A stretch of DNA of 64,000 nucleotides, from positions 495,743 through 559,742 of the forward strand of contig NZ_SMDR01000002.1 in the NCBI RefSeq assembly GCF_006265115.1, in the 5' to 3' direction. The notes beneath the pieces were generated by a model. The model was given only the letters and a program-made list of their open reading frames with translations, searched no databases and had not been told where the DNA came from. The stretch is from Arenimonas terrae (GTDB lineage Bacteria; Pseudomonadota; Gammaproteobacteria; Xanthomonadales; Xanthomonadaceae). Within the stretch, counting starts at the first letter, position 1, and each line of letters starts with the position of its first letter. Of this stretch, positions 51,730-62,035 are shown one piece after another. A program made the translations under genes and the position numbers.

Positions 51730-52488
51730 ATGAGATCGCTGTTCCGCCGCTTCCGTTCCCCGCCGCCGGCGCTCGCGCCGGCCGATGTCGCGTCCCTGCA
51801 CGCCGCCCTGCCCTGGCTGGACCGGCTGGCGCCGGAGCGGCGCGATCGCCTGTTCGACCTGTGCGCGCGCTTCCTCGCCGGCAAGACCATCACGCCGCTG
51901 CATGGCCTGGTGCTGGATCCGGCCCAGCGCCTGCGCCTGGCCGCGCTCGCCTGCCTGCCGCTGCTGGAGTTCGGCGCCGAAGGCCTGCGCGGCTGGTCCC
52001 AGGTGGTGGTGTATCCGGGCGCCTTCCGCGCGCACCGCCGCCACCACGACGAGGACACCGGCGTGGTCGCCGAGTGGGAGGAGGACCTGGCCGGCGAATC
52101 CTGGGAAGACGGCCCGCTGGTGCTGAGCTGGGACGACATCGAAGCCGACCTGGCCGAACCGGAAGCCGGTTTCCTGCTGGTGGCGCACGAGATGGCGCAC
52201 AAGCTCGACGCGCTCGACGGCGCGATGGACGGCACGCCGCCCCTCCCCGCCGACTGGCAGCGCGAATGGGCTGGCGATTTCCAGTCGGCCTACGAAGATT
52301 TCTGCGCGCGCGTGGACGCCGGCGAGGATCTGCCGATCGACCCCTATGCCGCCGAAGCGCCCGAGGAATTCTTCGCCGTCACCAGTGAATACCATTTCTC
52401 CGCGCCGGCCCTGCTGGCGCGCGAGATGCCGGCGGTGGCCGCGCACCTGCGCCGCCTCTACGGCGATTCGCCGATTCCGGCCGCCTAG
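51730..52488 (+). CDS. mtfA: MtfA-like zinc-dependent peptidase
   Basis: The 252-residue protein belongs to the MtfA (M90) family: a zincin with H-E-M-A-H (residues ~155-159) and a late E-x-F-A-V-T-S-E-Y-H-F segment with the third ligand and E-E-F-F. In E. coli MtfA is an aminopeptidase that also binds the repressor Mlc. No glucose-system genes are near, so that link is not transferable. The start at 51730 lacks a strong ribosome site; the 40-nt gap to the upstream gene could mean co-transcription. Confidence 0.85.
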   Translation: MRSLFRRFRSPPPALAPADVASLHAALPWLDRLAPERRDRLFDLCARFLAGKTITPLHGLVLDPAQRLRLAALACLPLLEFGAEGLRGWSQVVVYPGAFRAHRRHHDEDTGVVAEWEEDLAGESWEDGPLVLSWDDIEADLAEPEAGFLLVAHEMAHKLDALDGAMDGTPPLPADWQREWAGDFQSAYEDFCARVDAGEDLPIDPYAAEAPEEFFAVTSEYHFSAPALLAREMPAVAAHLRRLYGDSPIPAA

Positions 52489-53870
52489 ACCGCGGGCGGG
52501 AAACGCACGGCGAAGCGGGCGCCGCCCAGCTCGGCCGACCGTTCGACCTTCAGCTCGCCGCGATAGGCGGCGACGATGTCCTGCACGATCGACAGGCCGA
52601 TGCCGTGGCCCTGCACGCGCTCGTCGCCGCGCACGCCGCGCTGCAGCAGGCGCTCGACCTGTTCGGGCGGGATGCCCGGGCCGTCGTCCTCGACCACGAA
52701 GGCGACGCCGGCACGGCGGTTGGCCGGCCCCGGTTCGGCCTTCACGCTCAGCAGCACGCGTTTGCCGGCCCACTTGAAGGCGTTCTCCAGCAGGTTGCCC
52801 AGCAGCTCCTGCAGGTCGCCCAGCTCGCCGTGGAAACGCGCGCTGGCGTCGATCTCGAACTCGCACAGCACGCCCTTGCCGGCGTAGACCTTCTCCAGCC
52901 CGGCGACGATCTCTTCGGCGCGCGGCTCGATCTCGATCGGCGCCGCGTACAGCGCGTGGCCGCTGCGGGCGGCACGCGACAGCTGGTAGGACACGATCTC
53001 GTTCATGCGCTGCACCTGCGCGGCGACGTCGGCGCGCAGTTCGTCGAAGCTGGCGTCGCTGTCGAGCCGCGAGCGCAGCACGGCCAGCGGCGTCTTGAGG
53101 CTGTGCGCCAGGTCCGAAAGCGTGTTGCGGCTGCGCTCGAGGTGGCTGCGCTCGCTTTCGATCAGGCTGTTGATGCTGTCGGTGACCGACTCCAGCTCGC
53201 GCGGATGCCAGCCCGACAGGCGCTGGCTCTGGCCCTTGCGCACACGCGCCAGCTCGCGCTCGACGTTGCCCAACGGCAGCAGGCTCCAGCGCAGCACCAG
53301 CATCTGCACCAGCACCAGCAGCAGCGCCGCCAGGCCCAGATAGCCCCACAGCGCGCGCCGGAACACGTTCACCTGGTCCTGGATCTGGGCCGCGTCCTCG
53401 TAGACGCTGAAGGTGAGGCGGAAGTCGCCGGCCGATTCCCAGATCACGCCGATCGAATAGGCGTAGACGCTGTTCTCCATGCCGCGCGCGTCGATGATGC
53501 GCAGCGGCCCGTCGAAGCGCCGCTCACCCGGCCCCAGGAAGGCCACCGGCGGCAGCGAACGACCGAGCGAGGATGCCGACTCCCAGCGCAGCCCTTCGCC
53601 GCGCACGCTGGCGTACAGGCCGCTGCCCGGGATCATGAAACGCATGTCCGGCGGGGTTTCGGGCGAGATGAAGGCGCGGCCGCGGTCGAGTTCCGAGCCG
53701 GAGAGGTAGCCGTTGGCCAGATCGGCCAGGCGTTCGCGCAGGGCGTTCTGCGCGGTTTCGACGAAGGCGCGGTCGAGCGCGTAGCCGGTGAAACCGAGGA
53801 AGGCGACCAGCGCGAGGCTGGCCGCCAGCAGCTGCCTGGCCTGCAGCGAGAGGGTGCGCCAGCCGCGCAT
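52485..53870 (-). CDS. PhoQ-like sensor histidine kinase
   Basis: The 461 residues include two membrane helices (~9-30 and ~168-190) around a periplasmic sensor region, a HAMP-like segment, a dimerisation domain with the phospho-His in L-A-H-S-L-K-T-P-L-A-V-L, and an ATPase with N-L-L-E-N-A-F-K-W, D-D-G-P-G-I and G-H-G-I-G-L-S-I-V. The periplasmic region (~31-165) contains a G-Y-L-S-G-S-E-L-x-R-G-x-A-F-like start. The layout matches the PhoQ branch, but the divalent-cation acidic patch cannot be judged by eye. It follows its regulator by 6 nt. Confidence 0.85.
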   Translation of the reverse strand: MRGWRTLSLQARQLLAASLALVAFLGFTGYALDRAFVETAQNALRERLADLANGYLSGSELDRGRAFISPETPPDMRFMIPGSGLYASVRGEGLRWESASSLGRSLPPVAFLGPGERRFDGPLRIIDARGMENSVYAYSIGVIWESAGDFRLTFSVYEDAAQIQDQVNVFRRALWGYLGLAALLLVLVQMLVLRWSLLPLGNVERELARVRKGQSQRLSGWHPRELESVTDSINSLIESERSHLERSRNTLSDLAHSLKTPLAVLRSRLDSDASFDELRADVAAQVQRMNEIVSYQLSRAARSGHALYAAPIEIEPRAEEIVAGLEKVYAGKGVLCEFEIDASARFHGELGDLQELLGNLLENAFKWAGKRVLLSVKAEPGPANRRAGVAFVVEDDGPGIPPEQVERLLQRGVRGDERVQGHGIGLSIVQDIVAAYRGELKVERSAELGGARFAVRFPPAV

Positions 53871-53876
53871 GGCGGC

Positions 53877-54557
53877 TTATTCGTCGCGCGGGATGGCGAA
53901 GCGGTAGCCGCGGCCCCGCACGGTCTCGATCGGCTTGATCTCGCCCTCGGGGTCGAGCTTCTTGCGCAGGCGGCCGATGAACACCTCGAGCACGTTGGAG
54001 TCGCGGTCGAAGTCCTGCTGGTAGATGTGCTCGGTCAGGTCGGCCTTGGACACCAGTTCGCCGGCGTGCAGCATCAGGTATTCGAGCACCTTGTACTCGT
54101 AGCTGGTCAGGTCGACGCCGCTGCCGTTGACGGTGACCGTCTGGGCCGAGAGGTCGAGCTTGACCGGGCCGCAGTCGAGCGTGGGCTTGCTCCAGCCGGC
54201 GGCGCGGCGCAGCAGGGCGTTGAGGCGGGCCAGCAGCTCTTCGACGTGGAAGGGCTTGACCAGGTAGTCGTCGGCACCCGACTTCAGGCCCTCGACCTTG
54301 TCCTGCCAGCTCGAACGCGCGGTCAGGATCAGGATCGGGAATTTCTGGCCTTCGGCGCGCAGCGCCTTCACCAGATCCATGCCCGACATCTTGGGCAGGC
54401 CCAGGTCGATCACGGCGATGTCGAACGGCACTTCGCGGCCGTGGTACAGGCCTTCTTCGCCGTCACCGGCGGTGTCCACGGCAAAACCCTCGCGCTTGAG
54501 GCGGGCGGCCAGGGTTTCACGCAGCGGAGCTTCATCCTCGACCAGCAGTACGCGCAT
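53877..54557 (-). CDS. PhoP-like OmpR-family response regulator
   Basis: The 226-residue regulator has a receiver with D51 in V-I-D-L-G-L-P-K-M-S-G and acidic pocket E8-D9, plus a winged helix (~130-220) with L-T-S-Y-E-Y-K-V-L-E-Y-L-M-L-H-A-G and R-L-R-K-K-L-D. The sequence, gene order and a PepSY-like protein upstream match the PhoP branch of Xanthomonas. Targets cannot be told from this window. The stop is 6 nt from the kinase ATG. Confidence 0.9.
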   Translation of the reverse strand: MRVLLVEDEAPLRETLAARLKREGFAVDTAGDGEEGLYHGREVPFDIAVIDLGLPKMSGMDLVKALRAEGQKFPILILTARSSWQDKVEGLKSGADDYLVKPFHVEELLARLNALLRRAAGWSKPTLDCGPVKLDLSAQTVTVNGSGVDLTSYEYKVLEYLMLHAGELVSKADLTEHIYQQDFDRDSNVLEVFIGRLRKKLDPEGEIKPIETVRGRGYRFAIPRDE

Positions 54558-54599
54558 GTCGTCTCCTTTCGACAGGGGGCCGGCCCGGGGGCCGGGTGA

Positions 54600-54995
54600 T
54601 CAGTTGCCGCCAGGATCGTCGCCCTGGCGGGCGGCACGTCGCTGGCGGGCGCGTTCTTCGCGGTCGCGCGCCAGTTCGGCGCTGCCCACCGGGCGGGCGC
54701 CGGTGGCGCGCAGGCGGTCGCGGGGGGGAGCCAGCTCGCGGCGCGGCCGGTCCTGAAGGTCGCCCTGGATCACGCGCACGCGGCCTTCCGGGGTGAGCAC
54801 CTTCAGGCGGTAGACCTCTTCGCCGCCGCGCTGCATCGGCTGGGCCTGCAGCACGCGGCCGCCGTCGCGTTCGACCTGGCGCACGCGGTCGCCGGCATCC
54901 TCACGCTGACCGCCCCGCTGCTGGGCATTCGCCTGCACGGGCACGACCACCGCGAGGGCGGCGAGCAGCAGCAAGGGGCGCAGGGCGTTCAGCAT
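54600..54995 (-). CDS. PepSY-like exported protein upstream of the two-component pair
   Basis: The 131 residues begin with a signal peptide (L-L-L-L-A-A-L-A-V-V-V-P-V-Q-A-N-A, cleavage near 25), then a region matching the PepSY-like pattern seen beside PhoP-type regulators: V-R-Q-V-E-R-D-G-G-R-V-L, Y-R-L-K-V-L-T-P-E-G-R-V-R-V. It is followed by an Arg-rich tail. It starts at the ATG at 54995 and lies 42 nt upstream of the regulator. Periplasmic modulation of the kinase is inference from similar arrangements. Confidence 0.68.
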   Translation of the reverse strand: MLNALRPLLLLAALAVVVPVQANAQQRGGQREDAGDRVRQVERDGGRVLQAQPMQRGGEEVYRLKVLTPEGRVRVIQGDLQDRPRRELAPPRDRLRATGARPVGSAELARDREERARQRRAARQGDDPGGN

Positions 54996-55127
54996 CGTCG
55001 GGATACTAGCTCCGTGGGGGGCAGGCCGGCTAGGCCGGGGGTAGCGGGGCGAAGTCTGGGCGGCAGGCGGTGAATCCGATCTGAACCCTAACAGCTTCAA
55101 TCACTTGGACGCGAGCGGGTTCAGGCC

Positions 55128-56032
55128 TCAGTAGATTTCGGCCACGCAGCAGCGCAGCGAGCCCCCGGCCTTCTCGATCTCGTCCAGCGGCACGGCCACC
55201 GTTTCGAAGCCTGCGCGCGCCAGGATCGCCCGCTGCCCGGCCTCGAGGGCCGCAGCCCCGGCCTGGCTGACGAACACCCGGTCGGGCGAGACGGCGATGC
55301 AGTTGCCGGCGAACGCGGCCTTCTGCGCCGGCGTCAGGGTGACCACATGCGGCGCATGCAGGGCCGCGATCGCCGCCGGCACGGCCGGGTCGGCGAAACC
55401 GGACGGGCAGATCACCAGGGCGCGGCCGGCCAGGACGCTCATCACCACATTGGTGTGGTACTCGCCGGCGGCCAGGTCGAACACCAGGGTCGCGCGCAGG
55501 CCGAAGGCGGCGTGCATGGCCGCGGCGCCGGCTTCGTCGCAGCGCTCGCTGAGGCCGGCATACCCCAGGCCCCGGGCGCGGTCGATGATCAGGGCGCCGG
55601 TGAGCTCGGCGATGCCGGGCTGGCGGCGCAGGTCGGTTTCCGCATAGCCCATCGCGGCGAAGAAGCCGCGGATGTCGGCGCGTTCGGCCTCGCGCTGGCG
55701 CACCGGGTGGCGCATGTGGCCCAGGACCAGACGCCCCGGCGCCGTGGCGAAGACGTTGTTCGGGAACAGCCCGTCGGGCGCCGCCGGATCGCCGGGAAAG
55801 GCGATCGCCGGAACCGCCTGCGCCAGCTGCCGCTGCAGCTCGCGGTGCTGGGCCAGCGCGCGCGCCGGATCCACCGCCACGCCCAGGTCCATGTAGGCGT
55901 TGTCGCTGGCCGACTGTTCGGCCAGCGCGAAACCCTCCGGCGTGACCAGGAAGACGGCCTTGGCACAGGCCGGGCCGGCGTCGGCCGCCAGGCCGCGGGC
56001 GAAATGCAGGAACGCCTCGGTATCGCGGGTGA

Positions 56033-56036
<4 letters not shown>
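55128..56036 (-). CDS. ctlX: Arginine deiminase/citrulline-related amidinotransferase-fold protein
   Basis: The gene starts at a GTG at 56036, overlapping the dusA stop (GTGA), giving 302 residues. It matches the arginine-deiminase-related CtlX family of the guanidino-group modifying superfamily: F-P-N-N-V-F-A-T (~93-100), E-L-T-G-A, Y-H-T-N-V-V-M-S-V with the catalytic His, and C-C-V-A-E-I-Y at the C-terminus with the nucleophilic Cys at 297-298. The reported role of CtlX is citrulline or arginine handling, and this one is not proven. It is translationally coupled to dusA for no obvious reason. Confidence 0.82.
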
Positions 56037-57031
<995 letters not shown>

Positions 57032-57070
57032 GGCGACAGTCTACCGGGCGGCCCCGCCGTTCCGCGGCAG

Positions 57071-57100
57071 TTGCCGCTGGCGCGGCGCGCTGTCTATATT
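57071..57100 (+). promoter_or_regulatory. Candidate sigma-70-like promoter of the ECF sigma gene
   Basis: TTGCCG (57071-57076) and TATATT (57095-57100) are 18 nt apart, about 110 nt before the sigma-factor ATG. The -10 is good, the -35 is fair. The leader between is GC-rich with no second element seen, which leaves autoregulation untested. Confidence 0.5.
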
Positions 57101-57207
57101 CAACCCAGCCCGCGCACAGACGCGGCCATCACCCGCTCGCCGGGACCGCCTGCGGACGCCACCGCCGGATCCGGCGGCGGTCATCGGGACGCCGCTCGAC
57201 CCACGAC

Positions 57208-57762
57208 ATGGACGACACCCTTCACGAGCTGCTGGCCGCCTATCGTCGCGGCGAACCGGGCGTCCTCGACCGTCTGGTGCCGCTGGTCTACGACGACCTG
57301 CGCCGCCTGGCGCGCCGCCACGTGGGCCAATGGCCCAACCTCACGCTCGACACCACCGGCGTCGTGCACGAGACCTATCTCAAGCTGGTCCGCCAGCGCG
57401 CGCTGGACGCCAACGACCGGGCGCACTTCATGGCGATCTGCAGCCAGGCGATGCGCCAGTTCATCGTGTCCTACGCGCGCCAGAAGCTGACCGAGAAGCG
57501 CGGCGCCAATCCGCTGATCCAGGACATCCATGGCCTGGACATCCCGGTCAAGGGCGAAGCGGAGGAGCTGCTGCTGGTGGATCAGGCGCTGCGCGGCCTG
57601 GCCGACGTCGACCTGCGCCTGGTGCGGGTGTTCGAGTGCCGCTTTTTCGGCGGCCTGACCGAGGAAGAGACGGCCGAGGCCCTGGGGCTGTCGCTGCGCA
57701 CCGTCCAGCGCGAATGGATGCGTGCCCGCGCCTGGGTCAAAGACATGTTGTCCGCGCCCTGA
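57208..57762 (+). CDS. ECF sigma factor (ECF43-like)
   Basis: The 184-residue protein has sigma region 2 (~20-90) and region 4 (~125-180) of the ECF type (PF07638 group). Unusually, the region 2 stretch that in standard ECFs begins with acidic residues (D-x-E-D-L-V-Q-E-T-F) reads T47-L-D-T-T-G-V-V-H-E-T-Y, with T49 and T50 where acidic residues are expected. Threonine phosphorylation is known to activate ECF43 proteins by supplying that charge. No anti-sigma gene is present; instead the convergent gene encodes a Ser/Thr kinase and its 3' end overlaps by 26 bp. Region 4 has the L-G-L-S-L-R-T-V-Q-R-E-W recognition helix. Confidence 0.85.
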   Translation: MDDTLHELLAAYRRGEPGVLDRLVPLVYDDLRRLARRHVGQWPNLTLDTTGVVHETYLKLVRQRALDANDRAHFMAICSQAMRQFIVSYARQKLTEKRGANPLIQDIHGLDIPVKGEAEELLLVDQALRGLADVDLRLVRVFECRFFGGLTEEETAEALGLSLRTVQREWMRARAWVKDMLSAP

Positions 57763-60700
57763 TCTCCGGTCCGGGCCGGCCGCCCAGCGCCGGCGGACGC
57801 CGCAGGCAGGGCGCGGCCTGCCCGCCCGGTGGCCCGAACTGCGCCTCTGCCAGCGCGACGGCACGCCGCAGCTCGTCGACGCCATATCGCCCCGGTGCCA
57901 GCTCTTCGATCCGCAGCACCGCCCACGCCCACAGCCCCGGGTTCCAGTCCGGCTCCAGTCCGGTCGCCAGCGCCTGTTCGAAGACCGCCAGGGACTTCGC
58001 CGGGTCGCGCGCGTGCAGCAGCGCCTCGCCCGCATCGAGCAGCGCCCAGCCCATTTCGCTCGGCGACACCGCCTCGTGCCGCGCGAAGCCGTCGAGGCCC
58101 TGCTCGACCAGGTCCACCGCCTCGCGATGGCGTCCCTGCGCGGCGGCGAGCCGGCCGCGGGTGATCAGCCGGGCCGGAAGCACGCGGTCGCGCAGTCCGC
58201 CCGTGGCGGTCTTGCGGTCGCTCTCGTCCAGGGCTTTCGCGGCCTCGTCCAGCCGGCCGAGCTCGATCAGCACCTCGGCGCGGTTGGCGCCGATCTCGGC
58301 CAGCTGGTCGTGGTTGTCGGCGAAACTGCGGCGCTGCAGCCGCAGCATCCCGTCCAGCCGGGCCAGCGCCTCGCCGTAGCGCCCCTGTCGCAGGTCGACC
58401 CGCGACAGCCAGCCGCCGACGTACAGATACAGCCCGGGGTTGTCGTCGCCGTTGACGCCCTCGAGCACCGTGCGCATCAGTGCACCCGACGCGGCGATGT
58501 CGCCACGCAGGAATTCCAGGGCCGAAAGGTTCACGCGCGCGTTGGTGGCCGCCGACGACTGCGGGCGCCCCGCCTGGATCTCCAGCTCCAGCCGGTGGGT
58601 GCAGGCCGCATGCGCCTGCTTCATGCCACCACCGTTGATGAAAGAGACGCAGGCCTTGCCCCAGGCTTCGGACACCTGCCGGTGCGTCGGGCCCAGCGCC
58701 GCGGCCAGCACCTGCGCGGCTTCCCGGCTGCGCTCGCCGCCCTCGATGGGCCGGTTGTCCAGGCCTTCGACGAAGCCCAGAAGCTGCAGCCGGCGCGCGC
58801 GCTGGATCGTCGACTCACCCGCCGGCGCGACCGACACGCGGGCCAGGATCGCCTTCACCCTGGCCAGGTCCTCGCTGCGCTGGCCGAAGTCGATGTTGTT
58901 CGCCAGCCGCTGCAGCGCCTGCAGCGATTCGCCATCGAGCGGCGTGTCCGGCGACACCAGCACATCGAAGGCGGCGTCGTACTGCGCGGTCGCTTCGTCG
59001 AGCCGGCCGTGGCTTTCGTACAGGCCGCCGAGCTGTACCTGCAGTGTCGCGCGCAAGGCCGGCGGCAGCTCGGCCAGCCCGGGTCCGGTGGCGACCGCGT
59101 CGCGCAGCACGTCCAGCGCTTCGGCGGCCCGGTCCTGCTGCGCCAGCGCCTCGGCAAGCAGGCGCTGCAGCCTTAGCCGGGCCAGTGCATCGGCGGCGGC
59201 GCCATCGGCCTGCAGCGCGGCACGCGCGCGGCGCTCAGCCTGTTCGGGCCGGCCCTGGTCCATCTCCAGCCGGGCCAGCACGGTGGACAGGCTGAAGCGG
59301 GTGCGCGGGTCCATGGTGGTGGCATCGGACAGCATCGAATCGCCGACCGCGACCAGGGTCTGCAGGGGCTGGTCGCTGTCCTGGTCCAGGTAGGGGCTGG
59401 CCTGCTCGAACACCCTGCCCAGGAAACCTTCGACGGCCTGCGCGCGCTGCAGCTCCCGCGCCTTGGCGTCGCGTTCCTCGGTCACGCGGTGCACGTAGAC
59501 CACGGTCAGCAGCACCAGGCAGGCGACGCCGGCGAACGCGATCGCCGCCTCGCGCCCGTTCCGGCGCAGCCAGAGGCGGCCGGTGACCCAGCGGCCCGAA
59601 ACCAGCGCCGATACCGGCCGGTGCCCGAGCCAGGCGCGCAGGTCCGCACGCAGCCCGGCGACGTTGGCGTAGCGGGCCGTCGGCGCCCGCGCCAGGCACT
59701 TGAGCACGATGGCGTCGAGCCGCTCGTCCACCCGGCGCGCCAGCGCGGCGGCGTCGGGGAACCCGCAGGCCAGGGCGTTGGCGCGCACCTGCGGATCGTC
59801 CGCGGCGGCCCGCAGGTGCAGGCTAGGGGCGGTGGCCGATTCGTGCAGCACGGCGGCAAGTTCGTCGCTGTCCTGCAGGTCGGGCCGGTGCAGCCAGGAC
59901 TGCCCGACGAGCAGCCGGTACAGCAGCGCGCCCACCTGGAACACGTCCGTCGCCGTGCCGACGGGCCCGCCGCTCACCTGTTCGGGCGCGGCGCAGTCGG
60001 GCGTGAACAGCTTCAGCCCGGCGTCGGACGACGGCTCGACTTCGGTCATCAGGCTGGCGATGCCGAAATCCAGCAGCCGCAGGCGCCCGCCGCGGTCGAC
60101 CAGCACGTTCGAGGGTTTGATGTCGCAGTGCACGACCAGCTGCGAATGCGCATGCTCCAGCGCATCGCACAGGTCGATGATCCAGCGCACGCGCATCTTC
60201 AGGTCCGCCTTGCGCGCCTCCGCCTGGGCGGTCACCGGGAGGCCGTCGACCAGCTCCATCGCCAGGTAGACGTTGCCGTCGGCGCCGACGCCGGCGTCCA
60301 GGAAGCGGGCGATGTTGGGATGCTCGAGCCGCACCAGGGCGCGCTGTTCGCCGAGCAGCCGCTCGCGCAGGTTGCCGCCGACCCTGTCCGAACGCACGAG
60401 CTTGAGCGCGACCGACTGCGCGAAGCCGTCGAAGGCGCGGCTGGCGCGATAGACCTCGGCCATGCCGCCGCGGCCGATCAGGGTCTCGATGACGTAGGGG
60501 CCGATTTCGGTGCCAGCGGGAACCTCGTCGGCAGAATCGGTTCCGAGCAGGGCTTCGCGCGCGAGCCCGCTGGCCAGTGCGCCGCCGGGACCAAGCTCGG
60601 CCGAGTCCTCCAGGCAGAAGGCCAGCAGCCGCTCGAGTTCGGCGGTCTTCGCCGGCTCCCGCTCCCGCAGGCTGTTCAGCCGCCGCGCACGATCGGCCGG

Positions 60701-60763
60701 AGTCAGGTCCAGCAGTTCGTCGAGCAGCTGGTCCAGGGCACGGCGGGAGGCGGAGTCTGGCAT
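57737..60763 (-). CDS. Ser/Thr protein kinase with TPR region
   Basis: The 1008-residue protein (ATG at 60763) has an N-terminal helical extension (~1-85), a Hanks-type kinase domain (~88-380), one transmembrane helix (~406-425) and a long alpha-helical TPR-like region (~430-960) likely periplasmic. Glycine loop is G-R-G-G-M-A-E-V, the ATP lysine K121 in V-A-L-K, catalytic D214 in H-C-D-I-K-P-S-N (Cys replaces the usual Arg), D-F-G with D232, and A-P-E at 259-261. Non-RD status (HCD) suggests regulation other than activation-loop phosphorylation. It is convergent with the ECF gene, the likely partner. The last ~50 residues are low-complexity and Pro/Gly/Arg-rich. Confidence 0.87.
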   Translation of the reverse strand: MPDSASRRALDQLLDELLDLTPADRARRLNSLREREPAKTAELERLLAFCLEDSAELGPGGALASGLAREALLGTDSADEVPAGTEIGPYVIETLIGRGGMAEVYRASRAFDGFAQSVALKLVRSDRVGGNLRERLLGEQRALVRLEHPNIARFLDAGVGADGNVYLAMELVDGLPVTAQAEARKADLKMRVRWIIDLCDALEHAHSQLVVHCDIKPSNVLVDRGGRLRLLDFGIASLMTEVEPSSDAGLKLFTPDCAAPEQVSGGPVGTATDVFQVGALLYRLLVGQSWLHRPDLQDSDELAAVLHESATAPSLHLRAAADDPQVRANALACGFPDAAALARRVDERLDAIVLKCLARAPTARYANVAGLRADLRAWLGHRPVSALVSGRWVTGRLWLRRNGREAAIAFAGVACLVLLTVVYVHRVTEERDAKARELQRAQAVEGFLGRVFEQASPYLDQDSDQPLQTLVAVGDSMLSDATTMDPRTRFSLSTVLARLEMDQGRPEQAERRARAALQADGAAADALARLRLQRLLAEALAQQDRAAEALDVLRDAVATGPGLAELPPALRATLQVQLGGLYESHGRLDEATAQYDAAFDVLVSPDTPLDGESLQALQRLANNIDFGQRSEDLARVKAILARVSVAPAGESTIQRARRLQLLGFVEGLDNRPIEGGERSREAAQVLAAALGPTHRQVSEAWGKACVSFINGGGMKQAHAACTHRLELEIQAGRPQSSAATNARVNLSALEFLRGDIAASGALMRTVLEGVNGDDNPGLYLYVGGWLSRVDLRQGRYGEALARLDGMLRLQRRSFADNHDQLAEIGANRAEVLIELGRLDEAAKALDESDRKTATGGLRDRVLPARLITRGRLAAAQGRHREAVDLVEQGLDGFARHEAVSPSEMGWALLDAGEALLHARDPAKSLAVFEQALATGLEPDWNPGLWAWAVLRIEELAPGRYGVDELRRAVALAEAQFGPPGGQAAPCLRRPPALGGRPGPEIRARTTCL

Positions 60764-60936
60764 GACATCCTCGGAAAGCAGGCACGGTCGATTGCGGTGC
60801 GCACACGATCTTACGCGCGCCTTGCGGCCGATCGCAGACGCGCGCTTCGGTCCGGCCCGAATCCTTGCCCTACGCGAAAGCCCCGGCCAGTCCGCCAGCG
60901 CAACCGCGCTTCGGGGCCGGTGCCGAAGCCGGCCGG

Positions 60937-61917
60937 CTAGGGCATCGCCGCCTCCGCTTCGCGGTCGTAGCGCGAGACATGCCGCGCCGCCCGGCATATG
61001 GCGTCCAGGTGGCGATGATCGGTGCCGCAGCAGCCGCCCAGCACGCGCAGCCAAGGCATGTGCCGCTTGAACTCGCCGAGCTGCAGGCCCAGCGCTGCGG
61101 GATCGCCCTCGTCCAGGTCGCGGCACACCTCCAGCTCGGCGTGGCTGCGCCGCGAGGCATTGGCGCGCAGGCCGAGCACGCGACGCTGCCAGGCGCCCGG
61201 AATGGCGAAGGCCGGGGCGAAATGCACGGGGTGCGCGCAATCGACCATGAAATAGGCGGCGTGCCCGTCGGTCTGCGCGTCGGTGCGTCCGATCGCCGCG
61301 CAGAGCGTTTCCCCGGAGGGCAGGCGGCCATCGGTATCCACCGTGAACGACACCACCACCGGCAGCCCGCAGGCACGGGCGGCCGCGACGATGCCGATGG
61401 CCTCGGCCGAGTCGCCCAGCGTCCTGGCGCAGACGAGATCGGCCCGGCTGGCGGCGAACGCATGGATCTGCGGCGCATGGTAGCCGCGCGCCTGGCCCGG
61501 ACTCATGCGGCTCGAGCTTCCGGCGTCGCCACGAGGCCCGAGCGTGCCGCTGATCGGCATCGGGCTGGCGCCAGTTTCGCAGGAAACACGAAGCTCGAGC
61601 ATGAGGTCCACCGCCGCACGATTGATGCGCACCAGCGCGGAGGCGTCATAGCCCAGCAGGCGCCCCCAGTCGGAACTGGCGCGCCAGGTGGGCGTTTCCA
61701 GCACCAGGCCCACGCGCTGTTCGCAGGCGATCCGGGCATGGCGGGCGTAGTGGCGCCAAAGGCGGTCGCGTCCGTCCGGCTCGTCGATCAGCACGAAGGC
61801 CGCGCAGGCGGGCAAGGCCAGCCCCTGCCGATGCATCAGCGCGGATTCCAGTCCGCCGTCGGTGATGTAAAGGCGTTCGCCTTGATGCGGGAGCGGATGG
61901 CGCGGAGAAAAAGTCAT
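60937..61917 (-). CDS. mmuM: Homocysteine S-methyltransferase family protein
   Basis: This family methylates homocysteine to methionine with S-methylmethionine or a related donor. The 326-residue protein has the zinc-binding cysteines C227 (V-D-C-A-H-P) and C296-C297 (G-G-C-C-G-T-D), and the N-terminal D-G-G-L-E-S-A-L. It starts at the ATG at 61917. It has no MetH-like cobalamin domains. It stands alone, upstream of the kinase gene in the same direction with 173 nt between, in which I see only GC-rich sequence. The donor is not determined. Confidence 0.85.
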   Translation of the reverse strand: MTFSPRHPLPHQGERLYITDGGLESALMHRQGLALPACAAFVLIDEPDGRDRLWRHYARHARIACEQRVGLVLETPTWRASSDWGRLLGYDASALVRINRAAVDLMLELRVSCETGASPMPISGTLGPRGDAGSSSRMSPGQARGYHAPQIHAFAASRADLVCARTLGDSAEAIGIVAAARACGLPVVVSFTVDTDGRLPSGETLCAAIGRTDAQTDGHAAYFMVDCAHPVHFAPAFAIPGAWQRRVLGLRANASRRSHAELEVCRDLDEGDPAALGLQLGEFKRHMPWLRVLGGCCGTDHRHLDAICRAARHVSRYDREAEAAMP

Positions 61918-62035
61918 GGCGTGCTGCCGCGGCGTGTCGGATGTCCCGAGCGGTTGCTTATGCGCAACGGGGCCGTCGCCCGCCACGCGTGGCCGCGGTG
62001 CGCGCGACCGCGGTTTGATCCGGGCGGACCGAAGC

